This document shows positions 1-5,431 of a DNA stretch of 11,769 nt, in pieces (the stretch's first letter is position 1; each line of letters begins with the position of its first letter). Where the stretch lies: positions 1 to 11,769 of the forward strand of contig CAWHEG010000010.1 of assembly GCA_963828405.1 (NCBI GenBank), read 5' to 3'. Under the pieces are notes generated by a model, which saw nothing but the letters and a program-made list of their open reading frames with translations, did no database searches and was not told where the DNA came from. This DNA is from JANMJD01 sp963828405. GTDB lineage: Bacteria > Actinomycetota > Acidimicrobiia > Acidimicrobiales > Ilumatobacteraceae. The position numbers were made by a program, and so were the translations under genes.

Positions 1-29
1 CTGAGATGGGTATATGCGCCTCGAAATGC

Positions 30-52
30 GTGGAGCTGGGGGGAATCGAACC
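30..52. repeat. ssrA 3'-end fragment, att-like copy 1
   Basis: This 23-bp stretch is identical to the acceptor-stem and T-arm end of the tmRNA gene further right (3976-3998) and to the copy at 1739-1761. It contains the core GGAGCTGGGGGGAATCGAAC. The sequence after it (atccacacc) differs from the tmRNA body, so this is not a second tmRNA gene. Its place at the outer edge of a unit that ends in another copy fits an attachment site left by site-specific integration into the tmRNA 3' end. That mechanism is inferred; the identity of the copies is seen directly. Confidence 0.85.
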
Positions 53-115
53 ATCCACACCCATCACGCGAAGTCCCTGGTCGCAGCGGGTTTCGCCTGT
101 TCAAGACGGATTTTC

Positions 116-165
116 GAGTGACCGGGAGTGACCGTTGTTGACCGCAGTTGACCGGTGTTCACCGT
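116..165. repeat. Iteron-like 10-bp phased sites, copy 1
   Basis: The tetramer ACCG recurs at 121, 131, 141, 151 and 161, exactly 10 bp apart, preceded by GTG, GTG, TTG, TTG and TTC. The consensus is (g/t)TGACCG with a short variable spacer. Sites repeated once per helical turn sit on one face of the DNA, as arm-type recombinase or excision-factor sites often do. They lie about 65 bp inside the att-like core. The pattern is seen; the binding role is inferred. Confidence 0.6.
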
Positions 166-219
166 CTTTTTCCGTCCTCATGATTGGAGCGGATCGAGCC
201 GGCGAAGCGGGCTCCGCTG

Positions 220-647
220 CTATCGGTTGGGCCCATCTCCCCGGGCGGGTTGGTCGAGTTTGGAGAGGAGGTGGTCCGAGATGAGGGCGGCGGCGGTGTC
301 GGTGTCGTAGCCCTCGGGATCGCTTAGCGTGAGTGCGGCGAGGTCGGTGCGGAAGTGGGGGCGGGAGATCTTGGCATGGAGGTTGGCGATGGCGAGCGGG
401 GCGGTGAGGCTGTGGGGTCGGTACGGCGCGAACTTGCGAAGACGCGGTGTTGCCGTTCCGGCGGGTGCCGGGCAACGGTCATCGGCGGTTTCTCAGTGCC
501 GATCTGTCGGAGTTCGTCGACGAGCGTCAGCGACTCCGGAGGGGTCATGCAGAGATCGTAGAGGCGCTCGCCGGGGCTGGGTTCGCTGACGACTGACCGA
601 TCGGCGTTCGGGCCGTGGTTGCACTTGTTGCACTGTTGACGTACCAT
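220..647 (-). pseudogene. Frameshifted relic of an unrecognised gene, cassette 1
   Basis: On the minus strand an ATG frame from 647 reads plausibly through about residue 65 (motifs ERLYDLCMTPPESLTLVDEL and RQIGTEKPPM). The more convincing coding signal then moves to another frame, open from 492 to a TAG at 220-222. This frame includes KFAPYRPHSLTAPLAIANL and RTDLAALTLSDPEGYD. The second frame has no start codon of its own, so the gene needs a frameshift to be whole. Its tail matches the tail of the ORF at 1948-2160; there the stop is TGA, while here that codon is GGA and the frame runs six residues further. I do not recognise the family. A nucleotidyltransferase-toxin (AbiEii-like) C-terminus is only a loose guess. 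Confidence 0.4.
619..647 (+). promoter_or_regulatory. Putative promoter of the toxin-antitoxin pair
   Basis: TTGCAC at 619-624 is followed after 17 bp by TACCAT at 642-647. The ATG at 654 lies six bases beyond, so the transcript would be leaderless. TTGCAC recurs at 628-633, giving a direct repeat over the promoter that could be an operator for the antitoxin itself. Matches to the -35 consensus are modest; this is inference. Confidence 0.4.
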
Positions 648-653
648 GTCTTC

Positions 654-1052
654 ATGGCTTCGACGATGACGGCAGAGACATTGGACGCTGCTGACGCGGA
701 CGTTCGTCGTGACGCGTCAGCGATGGCACAGAGTGTCGATACGTCGACAGCAGTCGGCCGCTTCGTACGATCGATGCTGGATCACGTGGCGTCTGGCGAG
801 GACATCGTTCTGCTCCGTAGCGAGCAGGAGGTGACGCCCGCCGAGGCTGCTCGGATTCTCGGGGTCACGCGTCAGTATGTCGATCGGCTGTGTGAGGACG
901 AGGTGCTCCCGTTTCGTCGGCTTCCCGGTAGCAGTCATCGCCGCATCCGGGTTGCCGATGTCATCGACGTTCGTGACGAGCGCAAGCGGATGCGCGACGG
1001 GCATGCTGCGATCGTCGCTGCGCTGGCTGAGGCCGGCCTCGCTGACTCCTGA
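654..1052 (+). CDS. Excisionase-type HTH antitoxin, partner of PIN toxin
   Basis: A 132-aa protein starting at ATG 654, which is preferred over an upstream GTG at 615 because a promoter-like box sits inside that extension. Residues about 60-104 form an excisionase/MerR-type helix-turn-helix: TPAEAARILGVTRQYVDRL, then a wing ending in RRIRVADV. The N-terminal half is probably a dimer or partner-binding arm, and a helical tail follows. The stop is six bases before the PIN toxin start, the usual antitoxin-first order of a type II module. It probably neutralises the toxin and represses its own operon. An excisionase (recombination directionality factor) role is possible, since the fold is shared and the gene sits in a mobile unit, but the PIN partner makes antitoxin the better reading. 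Frequent CGT, GCT and GTT codons set it apart from the core genes. Confidence 0.75.
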   Translation: MASTMTAETLDAADADVRRDASAMAQSVDTSTAVGRFVRSMLDHVASGEDIVLLRSEQEVTPAEAARILGVTRQYVDRLCEDEVLPFRRLPGSSHRRIRVADVIDVRDERKRMRDGHAAIVAALAEAGLADS

Positions 1053-1058
1053 CTACGG

Positions 1059-1646
1059 GTGGCGCGTGCTCCCCGTGTCTTCATTGACACGAACGAACTC
1101 TTTCCGTTCACGGTGATGGACACGCTGCTCACCTTGGCTGAGGAACGTGTGATCACCTGGGTGTGGACCGACGAACTGCTCGCCGAGTGGGAGGAAGTGA
1201 TCGTTCGGGAGGGACAGCGGGCTGCGGAGACCGCTGCTTCGGTCGTCCGGGCGGTCCGGAGTTCCTTCGGTCGAGGCCGTCTCGATCCCGAGCGTTACGA
1301 GTCGCTGCTCGAGGTCTCGCTCTCCCCGGACCCGGACGATCGGGTACACGTCGCAGCTTGCCTCGGTGGTGACGTCGATGTGTTGCTGACTCGGAACGTT
1401 CGCGACTTCCCGGTTGAGCGCCTAAACGTAGCGGGAGTCGAGGTGACGGCGGCTGACGACTTTCTGGTGTCGCTGCTGGAGCAGAGGAGGTCTGCGGTGC
1501 TTGCCGCCATCAAGCTGACCGCGTCCCGAAAGCGGAATCCGCCGAAGACGAGATGCGATCTCGTCGCCGACCTTCGGCGGGCCGGCGCTCAACGCTTCGC
1601 GGATCAAGTCGGTGCGGCCTTCGGCTGCCCGGAACCGATCCAGTGA
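1059..1646 (+). CDS. PIN-domain ribonuclease toxin
   Basis: A 195-aa protein starting at GTG 1059. The N-terminal motif VFIDTNELFPF carries the first catalytic aspartate (D10). LLAEWEEVI supplies the central acidic residue (about E43). PDPDDRVHVAA (about 91-100) and LLTRNVRDFP (about 109-118) give the remaining metal-binding acids and the conserved TRN. These are marks of the PIN ribonuclease fold, closest to the PIN_3-type toxins paired with HTH antitoxins. The enzyme is expected to cut RNA with Mg2+ or Mn2+ and to be held inactive by the protein from 654-1052. About 55 basic C-terminal residues extend beyond the PIN core. The module is the only intact cargo of cassette 1 and may stabilise it or act in phage defence; both roles are inferred. 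Confidence 0.8.
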   Translation: MARAPRVFIDTNELFPFTVMDTLLTLAEERVITWVWTDELLAEWEEVIVREGQRAAETAASVVRAVRSSFGRGRLDPERYESLLEVSLSPDPDDRVHVAACLGGDVDVLLTRNVRDFPVERLNVAGVEVTAADDFLVSLLEQRRSAVLAAIKLTASRKRNPPKTRCDLVADLRRAGAQRFADQVGAAFGCPEPIQ

Positions 1647-1721
1647 CGGCCGATCACGACCCTACGGACCCCAAAGCCAAAACGACCCAAACCCCAATGA
1701 GGGTTCGGGCCGACCTGGGAT

Positions 1722-1761
1722 TCTCCCGAAATCACATTGTGGAGCTGGGGGGAATCGAACC
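1722..1761. repeat. Att-like copy 2, junction between the two cassettes
   Basis: Forty bases are identical to 3959-3998: 17 bases of shared right-end sequence (TCTCCCGAAATCACATT) followed by the 23-bp ssrA-derived core. On its right side it continues into the conserved left end. The junction therefore joins a right end to a left end, which is the arrangement expected at the attachment site of a circularised unit. This is the point where cassette 1 stops and cassette 2 begins. Confidence 0.85.
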
Positions 1762-1825
1762 ATCCACACCCCTCCCGCGAAGCTCCTGGTCGCGGCGGTT
1801 TGGCCAGTTCAAGACTGATTTTCGA

Positions 1826-1873
1826 GTGACCTGGAGTGACCGTTGTTGACCATAGTTGACCGGTGTTCTCCGT
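1826..1873. repeat. Iteron-like 10-bp phased sites, copy 2
   Basis: TGACC, or a close variant, recurs at 1827, 1837, 1847 and 1857 with a degenerate fifth site (TCTCC) at 1867, keeping the 10-bp period of copy 1 although the spacer bases have changed. Conservation of period and core while spacers drift supports a protein-binding array next to the att core. The binding protein is unknown. Confidence 0.6.
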
Positions 1874-1907
1874 CCTCTTGCCGTCTTCATGATTGGAGCG
1901 GATCGAG

Positions 1908-1936
1908 CCGATAGCAGCGGGCTCCGCTGCTATCGG
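1908..1936. repeat. Perfect 13-bp inverted repeat (hairpin)
   Basis: CCGATAGCAGCGG, then GCT, then CCGCTGCTATCGG. It begins 11 bases after the stop of the minus-strand ORF ending at 1948. It could act as an RNA stem at the end of that transcript, but no T-run follows on either strand, so a classical intrinsic terminator is unlikely. In copy 1 the right arm is unchanged but the left arm has decayed (199-226). Confidence 0.6.
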
Positions 1937-1947
1937 TTGGGCCCATC

Positions 1948-2160
1948 TCACCGGGCGGGTTGGTCGAGTTTGGAGAGGAGGTGGTCCGAGATGAGGGCGG
2001 CGGCGGTGTCGATGTCGTAGCCCTCGGGATCGCTCAGCGTGAGCGCGGCAAGGTCGGTACGGCCGACTTCGAGCTCGGCCGCCAGGGCTTGGCGCAATTC
2101 TCGTCGATCCCCACCCCATCTGAACAGGTCTTCTTCACGACCTTGGCGCAATACCTCCAC
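1948..2160 (-). CDS. Small hypothetical protein with conserved cassette-end C-terminus
   Basis: A 70-aa reading frame from GTG at 2158-2160. The N-terminal part (EVLRQGREEDLFRWGGDRRE) resembles the N-terminus of the ORF just upstream (2160-2459). The C-terminal part (RTDLAALTLSDPEGYDIDTA to LLSKLDQPAR) lies in the repeat shared by both cassettes. Its GTG start overlaps the preceding TAG stop by one base (TAGTG), suggesting translational coupling. In the shared part, four of the five base differences from cassette 1 are synonymous, so the frame has been translated under selection. No known family recognised. It may be a recombined fragment of a longer protein. Confidence 0.45.
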   Translation of the reverse strand: MEVLRQGREEDLFRWGGDRRELRQALAAELEVGRTDLAALTLSDPEGYDIDTAAALISDHLLSKLDQPAR

Positions 2161-2459
2161 TATGGGCCGTCAGGTCCATCGGGGCGCTGGTCGTCGGCGG
2201 TAACGGTCTGGTGCTCTGGTCGACGCGGTGGGTCGACGCTCAGCGGCCACTCGACCACGTGGCCTGCGTCGCCGTCCCAATACGAGTGAGGGCCGTGGCG
2301 AAGGTCGATTCCCGACCGGTTCGGCGTCGTTGGCGGGTAGGTGGTCGGCCCTCCCGTATCGGCCATGTGGATAACGTGGCGCAATTCTTGATGAATCGCG
2401 GTGCCTCTGAACTGGGGAAATGCGCACCCTTGGCGCAATACCTCGAAATGGTCACGCAA
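2160..2459 (-). CDS. Small hypothetical protein upstream of the 70-aa ORF
   Basis: About 99 aa if translation starts at the TTG at 2457-2459; the frame is open somewhat further upstream without an ATG or GTG, so the start is uncertain. It begins LRDHFEVLRQG and contains FRGTAIHQELRHVIH, the same spacing of EVLRQG, FR and ELR as in the downstream ORF. The C-terminal half is Asp/Pro/His-rich (DLRHGPHSYWDGDAGHVVEW) and shows no transmembrane or catalytic motif that I recognise. It is divergent from the ATP-binding gene at 2490, about 30 bp away. It could be a partner of that gene or a relic. Confidence 0.35.
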   Translation of the reverse strand: MRDHFEVLRQGCAFPQFRGTAIHQELRHVIHMADTGGPTTYPPTTPNRSGIDLRHGPHSYWDGDAGHVVEWPLSVDPPRRPEHQTVTADDQRPDGPDGP

Positions 2460-2489
2460 ATCGCCGATTGAGGCGGTCAGACTGACGGT

Positions 2490-3896
2490 GTGCTGACCAT
2501 CTCAGACGTTGAACGACTGGCCGCCGCGGGCGAGTCGGAGCGGGTCGAGTTCAAGGCGTCGACCGCCGAGATGGACACCGCGATGCGCACCGTCGCCGGC
2601 ATGGCGAACCAAGCAGGAGGCATCGTGCTGTTCGGCGTCAAGCCGGACGGGCTTGTCGCTGGGCAGGAGGCGTCCGAGCGCACGTTGGAGAAGCTCGCGG
2701 CGCAGGTGAGCAAGATCGCGCCGACGCCGATCTGCTCGATCAGCCGGGTTCCGATCGGTGATCACCTTGCAGTGGTGGCTGTCGAAGTTGACGCTGGCCC
2801 GTTGCGTCCGTATCGCCTCGGCGGGAAGGCATACCTGCGCACCGGAGCCGTGACTCGGGTGCTTTCTGACGAGCAGGGCCGACGGATGCTGCTCGACGCC
2901 GAGCACACCGGCCAGCGATGGGAGGACATGCCTTCAGGCTTCGACATCGACGAACTCGAAGCCGACGAGATTCGCAGGACGATCGACGCGGCGATCCGGC
3001 GGGGTCGCATCGAACCTCCCGACACGACGGACCTCGTCGATCTCCTCCGTGGGCTTCATCTCCTTGATCGTGACGACCGTCCCCTGAACGCAGCCGCGGT
3101 GCTCTTCGGAACCGACGCTGCACTTCAGAACCATCGCCTCACGCAGTGCCAGTTGAAGGTCGCCCGCTTCCTCGGCACCAGTAACTCAGCGCCGATGAAC
3201 GACGACCATCAGCGCGTCGGCAACCTCTTCAGCCTCTACTACCGAGCGGACCAATTCCTGATCGACCACATCCGGATCTCGGCAGTCGTCCCAAAGGACT
3301 CGTGGATCAGGGTCGACACCCCGGAGATCCCGCCGCCGGCCATGCGGGAAGCGGTGCTGAACGCCCTAGCGCATCGCGACTACTCGATGTGGCAGGCCTC
3401 GACGACTGTTGGATTCTTCGACGACCGCGTAGAGGTCACGTCGCCGGGCTCACTCCATTTCGGCCTGACACCTTCCGACCTCTACGGCCGTCACGCGTCC
3501 GCTCCGTGGAATCCTCGGATCGCCCGCGTACTGCATCAGCGAGGCCTGATTGAGACTTGGGGCACTGGTTTCAACAAGATGGTCGACGCCGTTCGGGCCG
3601 CTGGCCTCGTCATCCCCCTCGTCGAGGAGATCGGCTCGAACCTGGTCGTTACCTTCACCAGACCAGGCTGGGCACCGCAGGCTTACAAGCACGGACTCGA
3701 TGACGCCCAAAAGGAACTCCTCGACGCGCTCTTCGGTCACGGCGCACTCGGTATCGCCGAAGCGGAGCGGTTGTCCGGCCGTCCGCGGCGTTCGCTCCAG
3801 CGCGACTTTCGAGTGCTCGCGGACCGAGGTGTTGCGCAGCTCGACGGGCAGGCACGAAGCGCTCGATGGGTGCCGAGCCGTGAATGGCGACCGTGA
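2490..3896 (+). CDS. AlbA_2 (Schlafen-like) ATP-binding protein with C-terminal wHTH
   Basis: A 468-aa protein starting at GTG 2490. Residues about 15-135 form an AlbA_2/Schlafen AlbA_2 domain: ESERVEFKAS, then MANQAGGIVLFGVKPDG, and KAYLRTGAVTRVLS. The middle carries a GHKL-type HATPase_c_4 domain: REAVLNALAHRDYS (N-box region, about 286-299), VEVTSPGSL (about 315-322) and ETWGTGFNKM (glycine box, about 355-364). Residues about 405-468 look like a winged helix (IAEAERLSGRPRRSLQRDFR). This architecture is common in bacteria, often annotated as transcriptional regulator or RecG-like ATP-binding protein, and it occurs in genomic islands and in some anti-phage systems. It is the main cargo of cassette 2. 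Function here is unproven: DNA or RNA binding under ATP control is the reasonable expectation. Confidence 0.85.
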   Translation: MLTISDVERLAAAGESERVEFKASTAEMDTAMRTVAGMANQAGGIVLFGVKPDGLVAGQEASERTLEKLAAQVSKIAPTPICSISRVPIGDHLAVVAVEVDAGPLRPYRLGGKAYLRTGAVTRVLSDEQGRRMLLDAEHTGQRWEDMPSGFDIDELEADEIRRTIDAAIRRGRIEPPDTTDLVDLLRGLHLLDRDDRPLNAAAVLFGTDAALQNHRLTQCQLKVARFLGTSNSAPMNDDHQRVGNLFSLYYRADQFLIDHIRISAVVPKDSWIRVDTPEIPPPAMREAVLNALAHRDYSMWQASTTVGFFDDRVEVTSPGSLHFGLTPSDLYGRHASAPWNPRIARVLHQRGLIETWGTGFNKMVDAVRAAGLVIPLVEEIGSNLVVTFTRPGWAPQAYKHGLDDAQKELLDALFGHGALGIAEAERLSGRPRRSLQRDFRVLADRGVAQLDGQARSARWVPSREWRP

Positions 3897-3928
3897 ATCC
3901 GGCGACAGCACAAACGAGCCCATCCAAT

Positions 3929-3940
3929 CCATCCGGATGG
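3929..3940. repeat. 12-bp perfect palindrome at right end of cassette 2
   Basis: CCATCCGGATGG lies about 20 bp before the right-end att-like repeat and 30 bp after the cargo gene stop. It could be a protein-binding site at the recombining end or a weak stem downstream of the cargo gene. There is no T-run. The right end of cassette 1 has a different, imperfect inverted repeat near 1688-1711, so the palindrome is not conserved in sequence. Confidence 0.35.
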
Positions 3941-3958
3941 AATGGGGCGTCTGGGATG

Positions 3959-3998
3959 TCTCCCGAAATCACATTGTGGAGCTGGGGGGAATCGAACC
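3959..3998. repeat. Att-like copy 3, at the ssrA junction
   Basis: Identical over 40 bases to 1722-1761. The last 22 bases are the true 3' end of ssrA, and the rest is cassette right-end sequence. The tmRNA gene is therefore complete on its 5' side, with its 3' terminus supplied by the junction, the normal outcome of integration into a tmRNA 3' end. Confidence 0.85.
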
Positions 3999-4364
3999 CC
4001 CGTCCATCAGCCGGTGAGCGACCGCGATACGACTATTCCCGACTTCGAGGCTGACGCAACCTCATCGGCGGGTCGAATGACCTTCGGTCACCCGACGGTC
4101 AGCGGGTCGTCTTTCCGGCCTGTCATCGGTCTTCCCCGACGCCAGCAGTCTTTTCCGCTGTCATCCTTCGCTTCTGTTGCCGGGCTGCGATGGATTGGCC
4201 CCGTGCGGCATTTCTGCTCACGATGTCTCTTCACTACCTGATCAGATCAGGCGGCGAGAGCGAACTGCTCGTTGGCAATTCTTGTTGTTGCCCCGTTTAA
4301 CGAGTCTGAGCAACTCGAGTCGCACGACCGTCCAGCGACACTGACGTCGAAACCTGTCAGCCCC
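3977..4364 (-). ncRNA. ssrA: tmRNA (transfer-messenger RNA)
   Basis: About 388 nt on the minus strand. The 5' end reads GGGGCTGACAGGTTTCGACG, the typical tmRNA start, and the 3' end reads GGTTCGATTCCCCCCAGCTC then CA, giving a T-arm and an acceptor stem that pairs with the 5' end. The next genomic bases are CAA, so the full CCA tail is not encoded and must be added. The tag frame ends in ANEQFALAA followed by TGA (4247-4249). With SmpB it enters stalled ribosomes, acts first as tRNA-Ala and then as mRNA, and tags the nascent protein for proteolysis. Its 3' end is the integration target of the cassettes to its left. smpB lies 1.8 kb away on the same strand. Confidence 0.95.
4247..4291 (-). other. 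tmRNA proteolysis-tag reading frame
   Basis: From a GCA resume codon at 4289-4291 the frame reads ATTRIANEQFALAA and stops at TGA. The ALAA terminus is the conserved ClpXP/ClpAP degron. The resume codon is not certain: GGG just upstream or GCC at 4274-4276 are alternatives, which would give tags of 15 or 9 residues. GCA is the commonest resume codon in the family. Confidence 0.8.
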
Positions 4365-4383
4365 GTTGTTGGGAAGCACCTCA

Positions 4384-4389
4384 AGTCTA
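4384..4389 (-). promoter_or_regulatory. Putative -10 box of ssrA
   Basis: TAGACT on the minus strand ends 19 bases before the mature tmRNA 5' end. Transcription would start near 4377 and leave a short leader to be removed by RNase P, as is usual for tmRNA. A convincing -35 is not visible (a weak GTGCCG at 4408-4413). Confidence 0.4.
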
Positions 4390-4433
4390 CCGTGGCCGGG
4401 CGTGGCGCGGCACGGGTGCTTCCGAACGTACGG

Positions 4434-5363
4434 TCAGGACGCGCCGGGCGTCGAGCCCGGGTGGGACCGACGCAACGACGGGAGCACGTCGCCGGCGATC
4501 CGCTCGAACATCGGCAGCTGTTCGGCCACGATCGGGTAGTACAGCGATATCTCGTCGATGCCGAGCGCCACCACCCGGTCGACCATCGTGACGAACGCCT
4601 CCGGCGACGCGTAGTAGGCGATGTGCCCTCCCGAGGCCCGCGCCGTGGCGTCGAACATCGTGTACGAGCGGCGCAACGTGGCCGGGTCGCGGCCGATCTC
4701 GTGGCACAGCGCCTCGAGCCTGGCAATACGGCCGGCGGTCTGGGCCAGTTGGGCGTCGAAGTCGGCCTCGAAGCTGAGGCTGTTCCAGATGTCCGCGTGC
4801 CGGGCGGCGTGGCGCATCATCGCCGGCCCGAGCGCCGCCACCATCACCGGCAGACGGGGTTGCTGGAGCGAACCGGGGTTCATCACCGCCCCCGCGGCCG
4901 TGTAGTAGGTCCCGGCGAAGTCGGTCACCCCGCCGGCGAGCAGCGAGGCGACCAGCTCGACGTACTCCCCGAAGCGGACGGTCCGCTCCCTGGGCTCCCA
5001 GTTGGGCAGGCCCGCCATCGGGTACGACGGGTCGACGGTCAGCCCCGTGCCGAGCCCGAGCTCCAGGCGTCCGCCCGAGATGTGGTCGACGGTGACGGCC
5101 TGGTGGGCGAGGACGGCCGGGTTGCGCAGCGGGATCTGGGTCACGCAGGTCGTCAGCCGGATCGTCGAAGTCCGCTCGGCGATCGCCGCCAGCCCCGTCC
5201 ACGCCTCGAGCCACGGCCCGGGCGGGTTCGTCCAGTCGCAGAAGTGGTCGGCCACGGCCGCCACGTCGAAGCCGAGATCCTCGAGCCGGACGAACCGGTC
5301 TCGGTACTCGGGCCAGGCGACGTTGGGGAGCACGAGCACCTGGAAGCGCAACGGATGGCCCAT
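4434..5363 (-). CDS. LLM-class (luciferase-like) F420-dependent oxidoreductase
   Basis: A 309-aa protein starting at ATG 5361-5363. It shows the bacterial luciferase-like TIM-barrel pattern: FVRLEDLGFDVAAVADHF near the start, TSTIRLTTCVTQIPLRNPAV then LAHQAVTVDHISGGRLELGL (about 65-105), and PRLPVMVAALGPAMMRHAAR (about 170-190), where the AALGP segment is typical of the cofactor-binding region. In actinobacteria such proteins usually use coenzyme F420 rather than FMN, and the GRLELGLG stretch fits; the substrate cannot be read from sequence. Full length for the family and apparently intact. A -10-like TAGCTT (5370-5375, minus strand) lies six bases before the ATG. It is divergent from the dienelactone hydrolase gene with 68 bp between them. 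Confidence 0.85.
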   Translation of the reverse strand: MGHPLRFQVLVLPNVAWPEYRDRFVRLEDLGFDVAAVADHFCDWTNPPGPWLEAWTGLAAIAERTSTIRLTTCVTQIPLRNPAVLAHQAVTVDHISGGRLELGLGTGLTVDPSYPMAGLPNWEPRERTVRFGEYVELVASLLAGGVTDFAGTYYTAAGAVMNPGSLQQPRLPVMVAALGPAMMRHAARHADIWNSLSFEADFDAQLAQTAGRIARLEALCHEIGRDPATLRRSYTMFDATARASGGHIAYYASPEAFVTMVDRVVALGIDEISLYYPIVAEQLPMFERIAGDVLPSLRRSHPGSTPGAS

Positions 5364-5431
5364 GGCACGAAGCTACAGCGCCCCGCCAGGACCCGATTTC
5401 GTCGACCGCATGGCGAAGTAGCGTAGGTGAC
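5364..5431. promoter_or_regulatory. Divergent leaderless promoter region
   Basis: On the minus strand TAGCTT (5375-5370) precedes the oxidoreductase ATG by six bases. On the plus strand TAGCGT (5419-5424) precedes the hydrolase ATG by seven. Both fit a TANNNT -10 with transcription starting at or next to the start codon. No clear -35 boxes are seen. Confidence 0.45.

Larger units (their letters stand above)
30..352. repeat. Conserved left end of cassette 1 (long direct repeat, copy 1)
   Basis: This segment matches 1739-2062 in the same orientation at about nine positions in ten, judged by eye. In order it holds the ssrA-derived core, a run of 10-bp-spaced TGACC sites (about 116-165), a G+C-rich hairpin region (199-226), and the 3' end of a minus-strand reading frame (from 220). 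Homology stops sharply at about 352, after which the two units are unrelated. Such a shared end on different cargo is what related mobile units look like. Compared with copy 2, the hairpin is damaged and the minus-strand stop codon is lost, so this copy may be the older or inactive one. Confidence 0.85.
1739..2062. repeat. Conserved left end of cassette 2 (long direct repeat, copy 2)
   Basis: Direct repeat of 30-352 with roughly 90% identity by eye. In this copy the parts look intact: the phased TGACC sites, a perfect 13-bp-arm hairpin at 1908-1936, and a minus-strand reading frame with a TGA stop at 1948-1950. Differences between copies cluster in the non-coding half. Within the reading frame most changes fall at third codon positions. 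Confidence 0.85.

Noticed and set aside
30..60. A tRNA or second tmRNA 3' end at 30-52 and at 1739-1761
   Set aside because: Only the last 22 bases of the tmRNA match; the rest of the T-arm and the body are absent, so these are att-like fragments and not RNA genes.
101..475. Minus-strand 124-aa open frame in the cassette-1 left end
   Set aside because: Arg/Pro/His-rich, out of frame with the conserved tail shared by both cassettes; a shadow frame.
1..3976. Integrase, transposase or CRISPR array in the accessory region
   Set aside because: Read in all frames, I found no tyrosine- or serine-recombinase motifs and no transposase. The repeats are att-like, 10-bp iterons or long direct repeats, not CRISPR spacers.
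4272..5426. Long plus-strand open frame over the tmRNA and the LLM oxidoreductase
   Set aside because: Arg/Gly/Pro/Glu-rich composition with no family motif; it is antisense to a clear oxidoreductase and runs through tmRNA sequence.
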